Source of the DNA: Korobacter sp963758505
Lineage (GTDB): Bacteria > Acidobacteriota > Terriglobia > Terriglobales > Acidobacteriaceae
Assembly (NCBI GenBank): GCA_963758505.1
Contig: CAVWVJ010000003.1
Coordinates: 2,108,001 to 2,172,000, forward strand
Reading direction: 5' to 3'
DNA: 64,000 nt
Each line of letters begins with the position of its first letter. Position 1 is the stretch's first letter. The notes under the pieces are model-generated. The model was not told where the DNA came from, searched no databases, and was given only the letters and a program-made list of their open reading frames with translations. Below, in pieces: positions 1 to 9,081 of this stretch. Both the position numbers and the translations under genes were made by a program.

Positions 1-339
1 ATCGTAATGCGCCTGCGACGGGCCGAACAGCTGCGTGAACTGCGTCGGCGTGAGGTACTTCTGGTAGAACGGGCTCTTCGGGCTATACAACTCCGACAGA
101 AACGTCTTCAGTCCCGCCGGGTCCCGCAAGGGCAGAACAACATCCACTTGCATGGTGTCGGTTGCGGGAAGGTGTCCGATCACTTGCGCCTGCCCGGTGG
201 CGGTTGCTTCGCGCACATGACGCGTGAGCACCGGGCTTGTCTGGGCGGTCGCAGGCACTGCGCCCAACGAAACGAGAACTGCCGTTCCCGCGATGGCTAT
301 CAAGGTACGGAAGCGAAAACTCCTTGCTGAATGCTTCAT
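1..339 (-). CDS. S53 family (pro-kumamolisin) peptidase, N-terminal fragment
   Basis: The 5' end of a gene that runs off the left edge; 113 codons are visible with no stop. Residues 1-33 are a signal peptide (basic start, a hydrophobic stretch around LIAIAGTAVLVSLGA, then ATAQ). The remainder matches the pro-kumamolisin activation domain: a VDVVLPLRDPAGL segment, then SPFYQKYLTPTQFTQLFGPS, the usual pattern of S53 (sedolisin) propeptides. These are secreted acid serine-carboxyl peptidases whose propeptide is removed on export. The catalytic Glu/Asp/Ser domain would lie outside the window. The start ATG at 339 has AGGAG nine bases upstream. Family assignment is firm for the propeptide; whether the catalytic part is intact cannot be seen. 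Confidence 0.82.
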   Translation of the reverse strand, partial: MKHSARSFRFRTLIAIAGTAVLVSLGAVPATAQTSPVLTRHVREATATGQAQVIGHLPATDTMQVDVVLPLRDPAGLKTFLSELYSPKSPFYQKYLTPTQFTQLFGPSQAHYD

Positions 340-675
340 CGATCACATCTCCTGACCCTGGGTTGGTGTACTCGAAGAGAAGCGTTTTGGACGTGCGCCT
401 CTTTGCGAGGCGCGGAGTGAGATGAACTTGCGAAAGCTTGTTGCGGCGAATCGAGACTGCAGTCATCGTTTGCGAGGGAGCTGTCCGCTGTTCTTAGCTC
501 AGCGCTCAGAACCACTCCAAGCAAACCTGCATGCGGCTTTCAGGTCGCATGCAGGCGCGCAGTCTACTACAGGTACGGAATGAGACACTTGGAAGAAACG
601 CAGGGACGACGCGGAATTTGTTAACAGCCGTTAAGTGCCATCGGGGCTTACATCGAAGGTGCTGGTATCAGGATC
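340..675. other. Intergenic region with one strong hairpin
   Basis: No supportable gene. The part next to 339 should hold the promoter of the minus-strand S53 peptidase; only its Shine-Dalgarno is clear. The part next to 675 is the 3' flank of the minus-strand permease and holds the perfect inverted repeat at 526-555. An open frame on the minus strand at 83-466 overlaps the peptidase start in another frame and has no family-like features. Confidence 0.6.
526..555 (-). terminator. Perfect 10-bp inverted repeat, probable terminator of the permease gene
   Basis: CCTGCATGCG and CGCATGCAGG flank a 10-nt loop. On the minus strand the stem is followed by TTTGCTTGG, a weak U-tract. It lies 120 bases past the stop of the minus-strand permease at 676. 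A termination role is inferred; the poor U-tract leaves room for a protein-binding palindrome instead. Confidence 0.45.
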
Positions 676-3225
676 CTATTCGGTACGCAAGGCCTTCAAC
701 GGATCCGTAGAAGCCGCCTTGCGTGCCGGCAGAATGCTCGCTACGGCTGCGCTGAGGCCCAGCGAGACAACCGCCGTCGTCAGCACCAGCGGATCCCAGC
801 TATGGATTTCGAACAACTGGGCCGACATCATCCGTCCCACCGCGAGCGCCAGGGGAATCCCGATCAACAGTCCAAGCGCGACTTGCGAGAAGGCGTCCCG
901 CAGTACCAGCCGCACGATGCTCATGCGGTTCGCGCCCACCGCCATGCGCACGCCGATCTCGCTCGTTCTCTGCACTACGCTGTAGGCCGTCAATCCATAG
1001 AGCCCGATCGCCGCCAGCAGCAATGCGATGCTGCCAAAGGTGCCCGTCAATCGCGCCACCATGCGCTGCTGATCGAAATTCGAAGCGACCTGTTCTTTCA
1101 TGCTGACCACCGAGATCACGGTCAGGTTGGGGTCCACATCGGCGAGGGCGGCCCGCACCTGCGGTTCCAGGTTTTGCGTTCCTCCATGTACCAGCAACTG
1201 GATGCTGCTCATGAAGTGCGAGCGGTCGAACATCATTTTCATCAGTCCGTCATAGCCCTGTTCCATCTCACCCAGCGGCACAAAGAACATCGCGTGGGCC
1301 GGCAATTCCGGATCGCTATACTTCGCATCGCGCGCTACGCCGATCACCTCGAAACTGCCCGCGTATTTTGGGGAGTCCATCCCGAAGTGTTTTCCCAACG
1401 GATCTTCCCCTGCGAAATAGCGCTTCGCGAATGCCTCGTTGATGATTGCGACCCCCCGCGCACCGGCATCGCTCGGATGGAAATCGCGCCCTCGCAGGAT
1501 CGTCTGTCCCATCGTTGAAAAATAGTTCTCGCTTACGCGGTCCCACGAGACGTTGTCGCGCATGTCCGTCGAAACCTGCGCCTTGCCCTCTACCGCCACC
1601 ATCTCGCCCCAGTTGTCATGGTTCAGCGGGCTGTAAAGTGCCAGGCTCACGCTCTGCACATTCGGCAACTGCCCTAGCCGCTCCTGCACGGCGCGGTATA
1701 GCGCCTGCAGATGTTCCTGTGTATAGGACGGCAACGGGGGATTGATGTTGACCTCGATCCGGTTCTCGGAGGCGAAGCCGAGGTCCTGGTGCTCAAGGCG
1801 TTGCAGGCTTGTAGTCAGCAGTCCAGCGCACGCAATCAGAACCAGCGAAAGCGCCGCCTGGCCCACCACCAGCAGCTTTTGCGGCAATGTGGCGTGCCCG
1901 CGCGTTGTGCGGTTGGCTCCGCGCATCGCTTCGGTTGGTTCCGAATGCGAGGCGAACCACGCCGGCGCGATCCCGAACACCACTCCCGTCACCAGGGACA
2001 GCAGGAATGCAAATCCGAGAACCGGCAGAGAAATGTTGGGATGGATCGGCATCGACCGTGCCTCCGGAAACGCCATCGCCAGCATGAGCCGCGCGCCGAA
2101 ATGCGCCATCAGCAATCCGAGTGCTCCCCCCAGCAGCGACAGCACGATGGCCTCGGTCAGGTGCTGCATCACCAGCCTCTGGCGGCTCGCGCCTAGAGCC
2201 AGGCGCAAGGCCGTGTTCCCGCGGCGCGCGCTGCCGCGGGCCAGCAACAGGTTGGCAATGTTCGCGCATGCAATCAGCAGCACCGCGCCGCATACCGCCA
2301 GCAGCATCTTCAGGTCCGTGCCGTAGGTTTCCTGCATGGTCGCGACTCCGCTGCCCGCCGGCACGAGCTTGATGTATTTCTGCGGAATCGTTGGTTCCAG
2401 CTGCGGCTTGAACTCCGCCGGAAGATCGTCCTCATTACGCAACCATTGTTGCAACACGCCGGTCAGCCGCGCCGCTACGCCGTCCAGCGTGGCTCCCGGC
2501 CTCAGGCGTCCCATCGCGTAAAGCCAATGCTGGTGATTGCTCTTCATGCGCCCGTCCGGCCCATCGAGCAACATCTCCTGCTGCACCGGGATCCAGAAAT
2601 CGGGCGGCGTGCTGCGCAGCGTCTCGCCATAAAACCCGGGAGGCGCAATGCCCACCAGCGTTACCGGATGCCCATCCACGATAAAAGCGGTGCCGATCAA
2701 CGAAGGATCGCCGCCATACGACTGCTGCCACGTGGCGTAGCTCATCACCGCCACCGGCGTTGCGGAGCGTTGATCGTCGGAAGCCTGGAGTAATCGTCCC
2801 GCATAGGCGCCCAGCCCGAAAAGATGAAAGTAATTCCCCGTCACGAACTCGTTGCGCATCGGACGAGCTTCGTGGTCCCGCGCCTCGCTGCGGAAGCCGT
2901 ACATCCTTGGTCCAGCCTCGAAAGCCGCCGTCTCTTCAAACTCGGGCGTTGCCGCCGCCAGCCGCTGATAAAGTTCGTACGAGAACAGCCCCCAGTCGGA
3001 ATCCTCCCAGCCGTCATTGCAGCACTCCTGCGAGTCCCCAATTCGATACAGTTGCGCCGGCTTCGTGACCGGTAGCGACTTCAGCAGAATCGAATGCACC
3101 AGCGTGAAGATCGCGGTCGTTGCTCCAATCCCAATCGCGAGGGTAAGAACCGCCGTGGCAGTGAATCCGGGCGCCAGTCGCAACTGCCGCAATGCGTAAC
3201 GAAGGTCCTGTAGAAAAGTTTGCAT
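676..3225 (-). CDS. ABC transporter permease, acidobacterial duplicated orphan permease (ADOP) type
   Basis: An 849-residue inner-membrane protein with two MacB_PCD-FtsX modules in tandem. The N-terminal MQTFLQDLRYALRQL followed by a TM helix (TATAVLTLAIGIGATTAIF) is the usual ADOP opening. FtsX-type TM blocks are near residues 310-420 and again in the last 130 residues (VVQRTSEIGVRMAVGA, then LPARKAASTDPLKALRTE, the common MacB C-terminus). No ATP-binding subunit is adjacent, as is typical for this 'orphan' family, so the substrate is unknown; MacB relatives move peptides, lipoproteins or macrolides. The ATG at 3225 is preferred over an in-frame start at 3246 because AGGGA sits just before it. 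The two halves presumably arose by internal duplication, as known for the family. Confidence 0.88.
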   Translation of the reverse strand: MQTFLQDLRYALRQLRLAPGFTATAVLTLAIGIGATTAIFTLVHSILLKSLPVTKPAQLYRIGDSQECCNDGWEDSDWGLFSYELYQRLAAATPEFEETAAFEAGPRMYGFRSEARDHEARPMRNEFVTGNYFHLFGLGAYAGRLLQASDDQRSATPVAVMSYATWQQSYGGDPSLIGTAFIVDGHPVTLVGIAPPGFYGETLRSTPPDFWIPVQQEMLLDGPDGRMKSNHQHWLYAMGRLRPGATLDGVAARLTGVLQQWLRNEDDLPAEFKPQLEPTIPQKYIKLVPAGSGVATMQETYGTDLKMLLAVCGAVLLIACANIANLLLARGSARRGNTALRLALGASRQRLVMQHLTEAIVLSLLGGALGLLMAHFGARLMLAMAFPEARSMPIHPNISLPVLGFAFLLSLVTGVVFGIAPAWFASHSEPTEAMRGANRTTRGHATLPQKLLVVGQAALSLVLIACAGLLTTSLQRLEHQDLGFASENRIEVNINPPLPSYTQEHLQALYRAVQERLGQLPNVQSVSLALYSPLNHDNWGEMVAVEGKAQVSTDMRDNVSWDRVSENYFSTMGQTILRGRDFHPSDAGARGVAIINEAFAKRYFAGEDPLGKHFGMDSPKYAGSFEVIGVARDAKYSDPELPAHAMFFVPLGEMEQGYDGLMKMMFDRSHFMSSIQLLVHGGTQNLEPQVRAALADVDPNLTVISVVSMKEQVASNFDQQRMVARLTGTFGSIALLLAAIGLYGLTAYSVVQRTSEIGVRMAVGANRMSIVRLVLRDAFSQVALGLLIGIPLALAVGRMMSAQLFEIHSWDPLVLTTAVVSLGLSAAVASILPARKAASTDPLKALRTE

Positions 3226-3563
3226 GCCATTCCCTGGATGTCCCAACTACTCATGCAGGTTTACTTCCAACTTCCGGTACTCACAAGGCCGTGGCTGCCG
3301 CGGCCTGCCACGCGCCGTTTGCGATCAAGCCGTTTCCTCTAACTGATTGATTTGAAAGGAGTAAATAGGCGATCCGCTGAGTCTTTGCCGGCCCGGAGGG
3401 TGGGGGCAAAACCCACTCGCAAGATCCCGGACAGAGCTGCGGGTGCTTTTGTGTCCGAGGTCGCGATCCCCTGTCCGTTTCCGCACACCGACCGGATGTG
3501 TGTTCAGCTGGCTGACTTGTCATCCCGGAGAACGCGGCCATCCGGTCGCGTTCGCAGAGCCGA
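3226..3563. other. Intergenic, 338 bases, no gene recognised
   Basis: Lies between the start of the permease and the stop of the GH1 gene, both on the minus strand, so it should hold the permease promoter and the GH1 transcript end. It contains an inverted repeat GAACGCG-N10-CGCGTTC at 3530-3553, just beyond the GH1 stop, without a U-tract. A GC-rich stretch at 3395-3450 has short complementary blocks (GGGGGCAAAACCC), but I could not match it to a riboswitch class. Confidence 0.5.
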
Positions 3564-4880
3564 TCAGCCGGCCCTGGCCCCGGGTTCCTTCCCAAAGTGC
3601 TCCAGCGCCGCATCGCTCACCGCATTTTGGGTCACGATGTCGCGATACAAACGAGCACTCAGCCGCGGATACCGTTTCTGCGTGCGCGGATCGATTTCGA
3701 ATAGACCAAAGCGCAGCTTCCAGCCCTCGTTCCATTCGAAATTGTCGACCAGGCTCCAGTGAAAGTATCCGCGGATGTCGAAGCCGCGCTCCAGCAATCC
3801 GCCGATCGCCTCCAACGTCTTCACGATCACCCAGGGACGAATGCGATCGCTGCGGTCCGGTACGCCATTCTCGAGAATGTAGATCGGCTTCTTGAGCTGC
3901 GCATACGCTTCCACCGCCGGGATCACCGCGTCCGGATACGCCTCTCCATAAGGGATCTCCACCCCGTGATCGCCTTGCGGCACATCGCTCGGAACGAAGA
4001 TGCCGCCGGTCTTGTCCTGGCTCTTCGGCCAGCGCACGTGCAGGCGGTTGTAGATATTCAGTCCAATGAAGTCGATCTTGCCGACGATCTCGGGCACCCG
4101 GCCGGCCAGCATTGACATCGTTCCCGGCATCGATCCCGTTCGCAACAGCGAGAGGGTAGAGCGGTTGAAGGCCGCATCGTACACGCGTGCCAGCATTCGG
4201 TCGGAGAGCGCGTGGCTTCCCGCGCGGAACACGACGTAGTTCACCGCGATTCCTACCCCGGCATCCGGCTGCAAGGTGTGGATCGTTTCATAAGCCGCCG
4301 CATGGGCGCGATGCACCCCGAGCATTGCCGCGATCGCAGCCTGCAAATCGTTCACCCGTCCGGGAGGAAATTCGCCGAACAGGTATCCGAAGGCCGCGTA
4401 AACATTGGGCTCGTTGAACGTGACCCAGTCGGTGCAGAGGTCTCCGAACTCCGTCAGCACACGCTCGGCGAAGAGGTTGAAATGGGCCGGGCCTCCGGGC
4501 GAGGTGAATCCGCCCTTGTACTCGAACCAGGTGGGATGAGTGAAGTGGTGCAGGGATGTGAAGACCCGCATGCCCCGCCCGCGGATCGCCTTCAGGATCT
4601 CGCGGTAGCGCCGGATCGCATGTTTGTCCCAGCGCCCTGGCTTCGGTTCCAGCCGGCTCCACTCCAGGGAGATGCGCAAAGCATTCAGGCCAAGGCTCTG
4701 TGCGCGGTCGAGGTCCTCTTCCGCTTGTAGCCACCAGTTACACGCCGCCCCGCAGCGGTCCCCCGAGCGGATGCGCCCCCGGGCCTCCCATTCGTGCCAT
4801 TGGTTGTGTACGTTCCCCCCTTCAAACTGGTGAGCCGAGGTGGAGACACCCCACTGGAACCCTGCGGGAAATTCAATCAT
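3564..4880 (-). CDS. Glycoside hydrolase family 1 (beta-glucosidase-like)
   Basis: A 438-residue retaining beta-glycosidase of the GH1 TIM-barrel family. It opens with FPAGFQWGVSTSAHQFEG, the usual GH1 N-terminal signature carrying the sugar-binding Gln. The acid/base Glu is in TFNEPN (about residue 157) and the nucleophile in YILENG (about residue 337), where most homologues read TENG. The C-terminal HWSLVDNFEWNEGW is the conserved aglycone and glucose-binding segment. No signal peptide, so it is probably cytoplasmic and acts on imported beta-linked disaccharides or aryl glycosides. The ATG at 4880 fits the family N-terminus; an in-frame GTG at 4940 would add 20 unrelated residues. It stands alone, with no transporter or regulator beside it, so the exact substrate is open. 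Confidence 0.93.
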   Translation of the reverse strand: MIEFPAGFQWGVSTSAHQFEGGNVHNQWHEWEARGRIRSGDRCGAACNWWLQAEEDLDRAQSLGLNALRISLEWSRLEPKPGRWDKHAIRRYREILKAIRGRGMRVFTSLHHFTHPTWFEYKGGFTSPGGPAHFNLFAERVLTEFGDLCTDWVTFNEPNVYAAFGYLFGEFPPGRVNDLQAAIAAMLGVHRAHAAAYETIHTLQPDAGVGIAVNYVVFRAGSHALSDRMLARVYDAAFNRSTLSLLRTGSMPGTMSMLAGRVPEIVGKIDFIGLNIYNRLHVRWPKSQDKTGGIFVPSDVPQGDHGVEIPYGEAYPDAVIPAVEAYAQLKKPIYILENGVPDRSDRIRPWVIVKTLEAIGGLLERGFDIRGYFHWSLVDNFEWNEGWKLRFGLFEIDPRTQKRYPRLSARLYRDIVTQNAVSDAALEHFGKEPGARAG

Positions 4881-4981
4881 GCCGCTTTCATCTTCCACGA
4901 GAGATACGATGGTTTGAAATATCCGGCGGGGAAAAGGCACCGAATTTCACCGAACTTTCAAGAAGGCTGCCTGGATTGCGG

Positions 4982-5012
4982 CAAAAAGAAACGCCGCTCT
5001 TGCGAGCGGCGT
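4982..5012 (-). terminator. Intrinsic terminator of the FecR/DUF6600 gene
   Basis: ACGCCGCTC and GAGCGGCGT form a 9-bp stem around a TTGC loop at 4991-5012. On the minus strand it is followed by TTCTTTTTGC. It lies 27 bases past the stop at 5040. Confidence 0.88.
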
Positions 5013-5039
5013 TCAATCGTATACCTTACGGGCTAGGGG

Positions 5040-7538
5040 CTAGCGATGGCCTCCGTGACCGCCACCACCGCCTCCGTGACCGCCACCACCACCGGCGTGG
5101 CCGCCACCGCCTCCGAAGTGACCGCCGCCCCCACTCATGTGGCCGCCGCCCCCGCTATAGCCGCCGCCGCCGCCATGGTAGGCCGGGGCGGAGTAATGTC
5201 CCCCGCCTCCGCCACCATAACTGCGAGCGCTGTAGCTGGGGCTGCTATAACCACGGCCCCCGCCATAACTCGGGCTATAGTTGCGGACCGACGGAGCGGA
5301 ATACCCCCGGCTCCCGCCGCCATAATTCGGACTGCTGTAAGCCCGGCTGCCGCCATAGTTCGGACTGCCGTAACTGCGATTACTCGGGCTCGCGTAGCTG
5401 CGTGGAGCCGATGGGCTGGATCCACGACTCGGCGATGAGTACCCCGGACGCGAATACGTGCCGCCACCGTTTGACCGGCCCATCGCGCTCGGCATTCTCG
5501 CGGATGCGCTGCTGCCGATCGTGCCTCCTGCCGAAGGCGGACGCGGTACGTAGTGTCCATTGGCTGCAGTATTGCCCGAGGACCGGTTCATCGCTCCATT
5601 ACTGCCGTTCCCGTTGAAGCGATTTGCCGAACCCTGTGCGCCGCCCCTTGAAACCGACCCGCTGCTCGCGTTCGGAGGACGCGGAACATTGTGCTGCCCC
5701 ATGGCGCTCATGCCCTGGTGTTGTCCCATCGCATTCGAACCTTGCGCTGTGCGGCCGTTGTTGACCCCCGCCGACGGACGGCTGTTATTCACGCCATTCG
5801 CCATGCGTCCATTGTTCATTCCGCCACGTGCCGCGGACATGTTCGATCCGTTGCCACGTGCTGGAGGAGACAGATGAGAGACGGTCGCTCGCGAGGTCGC
5901 CCGTGCGGGAGGCGTCACTGCGTGACGGCTAGCCGCCTGTGCTCCAACCCGCCCTTGTGCGGTCGGCCGCAATTCGGTTCCCAGGTTACGAGACATCGCC
6001 GGGTGCTGCATCATCGACGCCCGTTGTGAACCGTTGAGAGATGCGCGGTTGTTGCGCACACTCATACCGTTCATGATGGTTCGGCCGTTGGTCGCTACCA
6101 GGCCTCGTCCCGCGTTCGCATAGTGGCCATTGGAACCACGTCCGTAGAAGCTGTTGATGTTGTTGATCCGCGTATTGCGGATGTTTACGTTGCGGAAGTA
6201 GCGCGGTCCGTTGTGGTACCACGGATGGAACGGCTCGCCCCAACCCAGAGGACACCATCCCCAGCCACCGCCGAAACCAAACCCAAATCCGAAGCCGAGA
6301 CCGAATCCCGGACCGCCGAACCATCCCACCAGTGCCGGCGCGTAATACGGAGCGCCCCAGTAGGCATACGGACCAGGCGCCCAGCCCCATCCCCAGCCAC
6401 CCTGGACCCAGCGTCCATAGTGATAAGGCGCAAAGCCCCACGGCTCGTATCCGACCCACGTCCAGCCGTACGGTTGTTCATAGATCCAGTTACCGTTGCT
6501 ATACGGCTGCCAATCCGCTCCCTGGTCGTTCGGGACCCAGACGTTGCCGTATTCGGAGTTTTCTTTCCAGGTGCCGTAATCGTCGAGATCGCTGGAACCA
6601 ATCACGTCCGGCGATACATATTTCGCCGACTCGGAGTGATCCTCGCGTTGGTCGCGCGACATCGCCCATTGGTCGAACTCGTCATATGCGGGAGCCTTGT
6701 CGACCTGGTAAGCCATCGAAGTACCGTTGGAGAAGCGCGCTCTTTCATGCTCGCGAACTTCCACCGCCGGCCCATCACCGGTCGCATTGCCTTCACCCTT
6801 CCATACGGTCACGTAGGAAGTGTCGGCATTCGGATCCACGTCGAAACGGTAGTCGCCGGGCTGCTGCACGGTGAACGCCATGTTGGGCGTATCGACTTCG
6901 TAGACTTCCCCGTTATAAAGGTGGCGAACGCGAAGGTTGAGCGTTCCCTGGTGAACCTGGAGTTGCGTGGTGTTGTCAGCCACATTGGCCAGCGTGACGC
7001 TGGTCTCGGCGCCCATGCGGAAAATGCCGGTGCCGACGTTTAACTCCGCCTTCGAGTCCTTGTCGGTCCAGACATTGTCGCCGGTCGTCATCGGGCGATT
7101 CAGCGTTCCCGCCACCCAGTCGTTCACGCCGCCGGGCTGAATCGAAACCTGCCCGTCCATGAACTGCATGCGCGCTACGCGGCGCGACGGGTCCTGGGCG
7201 TCGGAATTATCGTTCTGCACGTCGACAGAACCCTGGGGCGCCGGTGGCGCGTTCTGCGCCGTTTGCGGATATCCGCCCTGGTCCTGTGCCGGTGCTGCGT
7301 TGTTGTCCGAGCCCTGCTGCAGTGTCTGGTCGTTGTTCTGCTTCTCGTAGACCGGCTCCTGCGGCTGCTCGTATTGGCTATTCGGCGTTGCAAACACGCC
7401 GGAATCCGTCTGGCCGCTATCGCTGGCCGACGGATACTGTGAATCCGGAGGCGGTGGCGCATCTTGCGCCCACGCAACCCCTGTAGCCAGCGACGTGGCC
7501 AGTAGTGCGTTTAGAAATGCGCGTTTAAACCCCATCAT
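5040..7538 (-). CDS. FecR-domain / DUF6600 secreted protein with low-complexity Gly-His tail
   Basis: An 832-residue exported protein. A signal peptide (FKRAFLNALLATSLATGVAWAQ) is followed by a Pro/Gln/Asn linker. A FecR-like beta domain spans about residues 120-270 (MDGQVSIQPGG, then GDNVWTDKDSKAELNVG and ADTSYVTVWKGEG). A Trp/Tyr/Gly-rich DUF6600-type block around 330-440 contains GWTWVGYEPWGFAPYHYG and a long Gly-Phe run. The second half is Asn/Ser/Arg/Gly low complexity, ending in repeated GGGGGH units. The ATG at 7538 is chosen because GGGGAGGG precedes it and a signal peptide follows directly. There is no FecI/FecA neighbour, so a sigma-signalling role is not supported; a cell-surface or matrix role is more likely. 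The promoter was not identified. Confidence 0.8.
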   Translation of the reverse strand: MMGFKRAFLNALLATSLATGVAWAQDAPPPPDSQYPSASDSGQTDSGVFATPNSQYEQPQEPVYEKQNNDQTLQQGSDNNAAPAQDQGGYPQTAQNAPPAPQGSVDVQNDNSDAQDPSRRVARMQFMDGQVSIQPGGVNDWVAGTLNRPMTTGDNVWTDKDSKAELNVGTGIFRMGAETSVTLANVADNTTQLQVHQGTLNLRVRHLYNGEVYEVDTPNMAFTVQQPGDYRFDVDPNADTSYVTVWKGEGNATGDGPAVEVREHERARFSNGTSMAYQVDKAPAYDEFDQWAMSRDQREDHSESAKYVSPDVIGSSDLDDYGTWKENSEYGNVWVPNDQGADWQPYSNGNWIYEQPYGWTWVGYEPWGFAPYHYGRWVQGGWGWGWAPGPYAYWGAPYYAPALVGWFGGPGFGLGFGFGFGFGGGWGWCPLGWGEPFHPWYHNGPRYFRNVNIRNTRINNINSFYGRGSNGHYANAGRGLVATNGRTIMNGMSVRNNRASLNGSQRASMMQHPAMSRNLGTELRPTAQGRVGAQAASRHAVTPPARATSRATVSHLSPPARGNGSNMSAARGGMNNGRMANGVNNSRPSAGVNNGRTAQGSNAMGQHQGMSAMGQHNVPRPPNASSGSVSRGGAQGSANRFNGNGSNGAMNRSSGNTAANGHYVPRPPSAGGTIGSSASARMPSAMGRSNGGGTYSRPGYSSPSRGSSPSAPRSYASPSNRSYGSPNYGGSRAYSSPNYGGGSRGYSAPSVRNYSPSYGGGRGYSSPSYSARSYGGGGGGHYSAPAYHGGGGGYSGGGGHMSGGGGHFGGGGGHAGGGGGHGGGGGGHGGHR

Positions 7539-7892
7539 GGCTTGCCCTCCCCTGAGAGTCTGCCTTCGTCCCCTCGCACATCCTTCCGCGGCGCTTCGCC
7601 GCGCCCAAGGATGTGGGTGGTACAGCCGAATCTCTGCTTCGCGAACCATTTCCGGTTCCAAAGCTAGTCGTGTTAACCCAGCGTTGGTACTTTAGTTTCG
7701 TTCCCATGAAAAGATCTACAACAAACAAAAGCGTGCAATTTCCATCATTTAGAGGCTTGTGCGAACAGATTTTCGCGTTTTTTCGCTCTTAAAGATTAGA
7801 TGCCGGCATGCAGCGGTGCGAACCGACGAAAGCCTGCGTTTCCAACGTCTAAGCGCTGAAATGTAAGGATTTATAGCGAGACCCAGGGAGGG
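7539..7892. other. Intergenic, 354 bases, upstream of the FecR/DUF6600 gene
   Basis: Should contain the promoter of the minus-strand gene starting at 7538, and it follows the 3' end of the minus-strand gene at 7893. An AT-rich core at 7690-7800 fits a promoter region, but no -35/-10 pair stands out. A 67-codon open frame at 7525-7728 overlaps the next gene out of frame and shows no protein-like features. Confidence 0.5.
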
Positions 7893-8648
7893 TTATTCGG
7901 AATCTGAAAGACTTACCGGAGAGGCTTGTTTCTTGGTTTTCAGGTAGGAAAGGACGCCATTTACGTCCATATCGGAGCTCCATTCGGGATAGAGGAAGGG
8001 AAGGGTCTGGTTGTAGCGATCGTCCTCGCATCGCATGCTGCTGGGAGAGCTCTGGCACTTCGCATTCTCTTCCGCGGTGCGGCATTCTTTCATCGAATGT
8101 CCCGGAGCGGGCACGATGATCACCTGTCCCGGCGCATTCTTCAGTTCGCGATAGTAATCGCGCCATTCCGTAGGGATATTCGTGGCGAAGCGAAAGCCGT
8201 AGCGGTGGGCCCAGTTCACGAGGTACTGATTGCGTTGCAACCGTGTCGAAACCTCGATATTTACGCCCCGATCATAGGGAAGCTCGATCGGAGGCACGCG
8301 CAGAAACTCGTTGGGATCTTCCAATCGGTCCGTACGAATCAGGATATGCTTGGCGCCGGGCTGTACATTTCGTTTTACAACCGGCACATGGTCATGCCAC
8401 GTGATCCATCCGTACTCGATGGCTTCGCAGCCCGGGCGGTTGGTGTGATGATGAAGGAATACGTCCATTTTGGCGTCCCAACCGGTCCAGTCGGCGGCCA
8501 TGGCCGAGGGGTCGGTATCGAAATAGGTGGGGCGTGCTTCCCAATAGCCGGCTTCCGCCGTCTGTTTGCGGTGGTTTTGCAAAAAATACCAGCCGCCTGC
8601 AACCAGCGCGATTACAACAATGACGGTAATAAGATCGGAAGACTTCAT
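7893..8648 (-). CDS. Hypothetical protein with N-terminal membrane anchor
   Basis: About 251 residues, not recognised. The N-terminus is a single TM segment (LITVIVVIALVAGGWYFLQ) followed by a soluble, presumably periplasmic, domain rich in Trp, His and Tyr (TWHDHVPVV, YGWITW, HRYGFRF). Two Cys near the C-terminal third (MKECRTAEENAKC) and one more in MRCEDD could form disulfides. The C-terminus (FLYPEWSSDMDVNGVLSYL) looks helical. The start is uncertain: ATG at 8648 gives a clean anchor, a TTG at 8669 adds seven residues, and neither has a clear Shine-Dalgarno. No operon partner is close. Codon use resembles the flanking genes, so it is probably a real lineage-specific protein. Confidence 0.62.
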   Translation of the reverse strand: MKSSDLITVIVVIALVAGGWYFLQNHRKQTAEAGYWEARPTYFDTDPSAMAADWTGWDAKMDVFLHHHTNRPGCEAIEYGWITWHDHVPVVKRNVQPGAKHILIRTDRLEDPNEFLRVPPIELPYDRGVNIEVSTRLQRNQYLVNWAHRYGFRFATNIPTEWRDYYRELKNAPGQVIIVPAPGHSMKECRTAEENAKCQSSPSSMRCEDDRYNQTLPFLYPEWSSDMDVNGVLSYLKTKKQASPVSLSDSE

Positions 8649-8829
8649 CACAATTATGTTGTCGGGCAATCAGCCGTGCATACGGCGATACGAAGGCCAA
8701 ATTGAGAATACTCGAATGGTTATGTAGCGCGAAGTTACTATCGTTTTCTTCGCACGCTGCGCAAGTAATCTCAATCGACCACGTTGCCGGGCGATCGCAC
8801 AAGCCAGGTGACGAAGGTAGGTGATACCG

Positions 8830-9027
8830 ATGGAACGCGGGGGAGCCAAACGCCGATTTTTGCGATCCATTTATTCCATGCTGCGCGGCATCATGATCAC
8901 CATCGGCATCACGCCGCCGGATCCGGGCGACGAATGGTGGGTCGCCGCCATTTTCTTTGGGGCTTGCGCCCTGTTCGCCGCGGGAATGGTCTGGCTCGGT
9001 GTCTTTCTGCTCGGTTCGATGAAATAG
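8830..9027 (+). CDS. Small hypothetical membrane protein
   Basis: 65 residues: a basic N-terminus (MERGGAKRRFLRSIYSMLRG), a short acidic linker (PPDPGDEWW), and one strong TM helix (VAAIFFGACALFAAGMVWLGVFLLG). The ATG at 8830 has AAGGTAGG upstream; a GTG at 8821 is in frame but badly spaced. It is divergent from the hypothetical gene at 7893-8648 and convergent with the S10 peptidase, whose terminator overlaps its stop codon. No family recognised. Confidence 0.5.
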   Translation: MERGGAKRRFLRSIYSMLRGIMITIGITPPDPGDEWWVAAIFFGACALFAAGMVWLGVFLLGSMK

Positions 9028-9053
9028 AAAACGGCACGGCCGAAGCCATGCCG
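9021..9053 (-). terminator. Intrinsic terminator of the S10 peptidase gene
   Basis: On the minus strand a 9-bp stem (CGGCATGGC with GCCGTGCCG, one G-U pair) closes a TTCG tetraloop, followed by TTTTCTATTTC. It is 28 bases past the peptidase stop and its U-tract overlaps the stop codon of the convergent small gene. Confidence 0.88.
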
Positions 9054-9081
9054 ATGGGGCGCCGACTCCGCCAAACTGCCG

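Noticed and set aside
3395..3480. Possible riboswitch (c-di-GMP-type look: GGGGGCAAAACCC, CTCGCAAG)
   Set aside because: The required paired elements and conserved loop bases do not line up on either strand.
7525..7728. 67-codon minus-strand frame upstream of the FecR/DUF6600 gene
   Set aside because: Overlaps the start of that gene out of frame and has no ribosome site.
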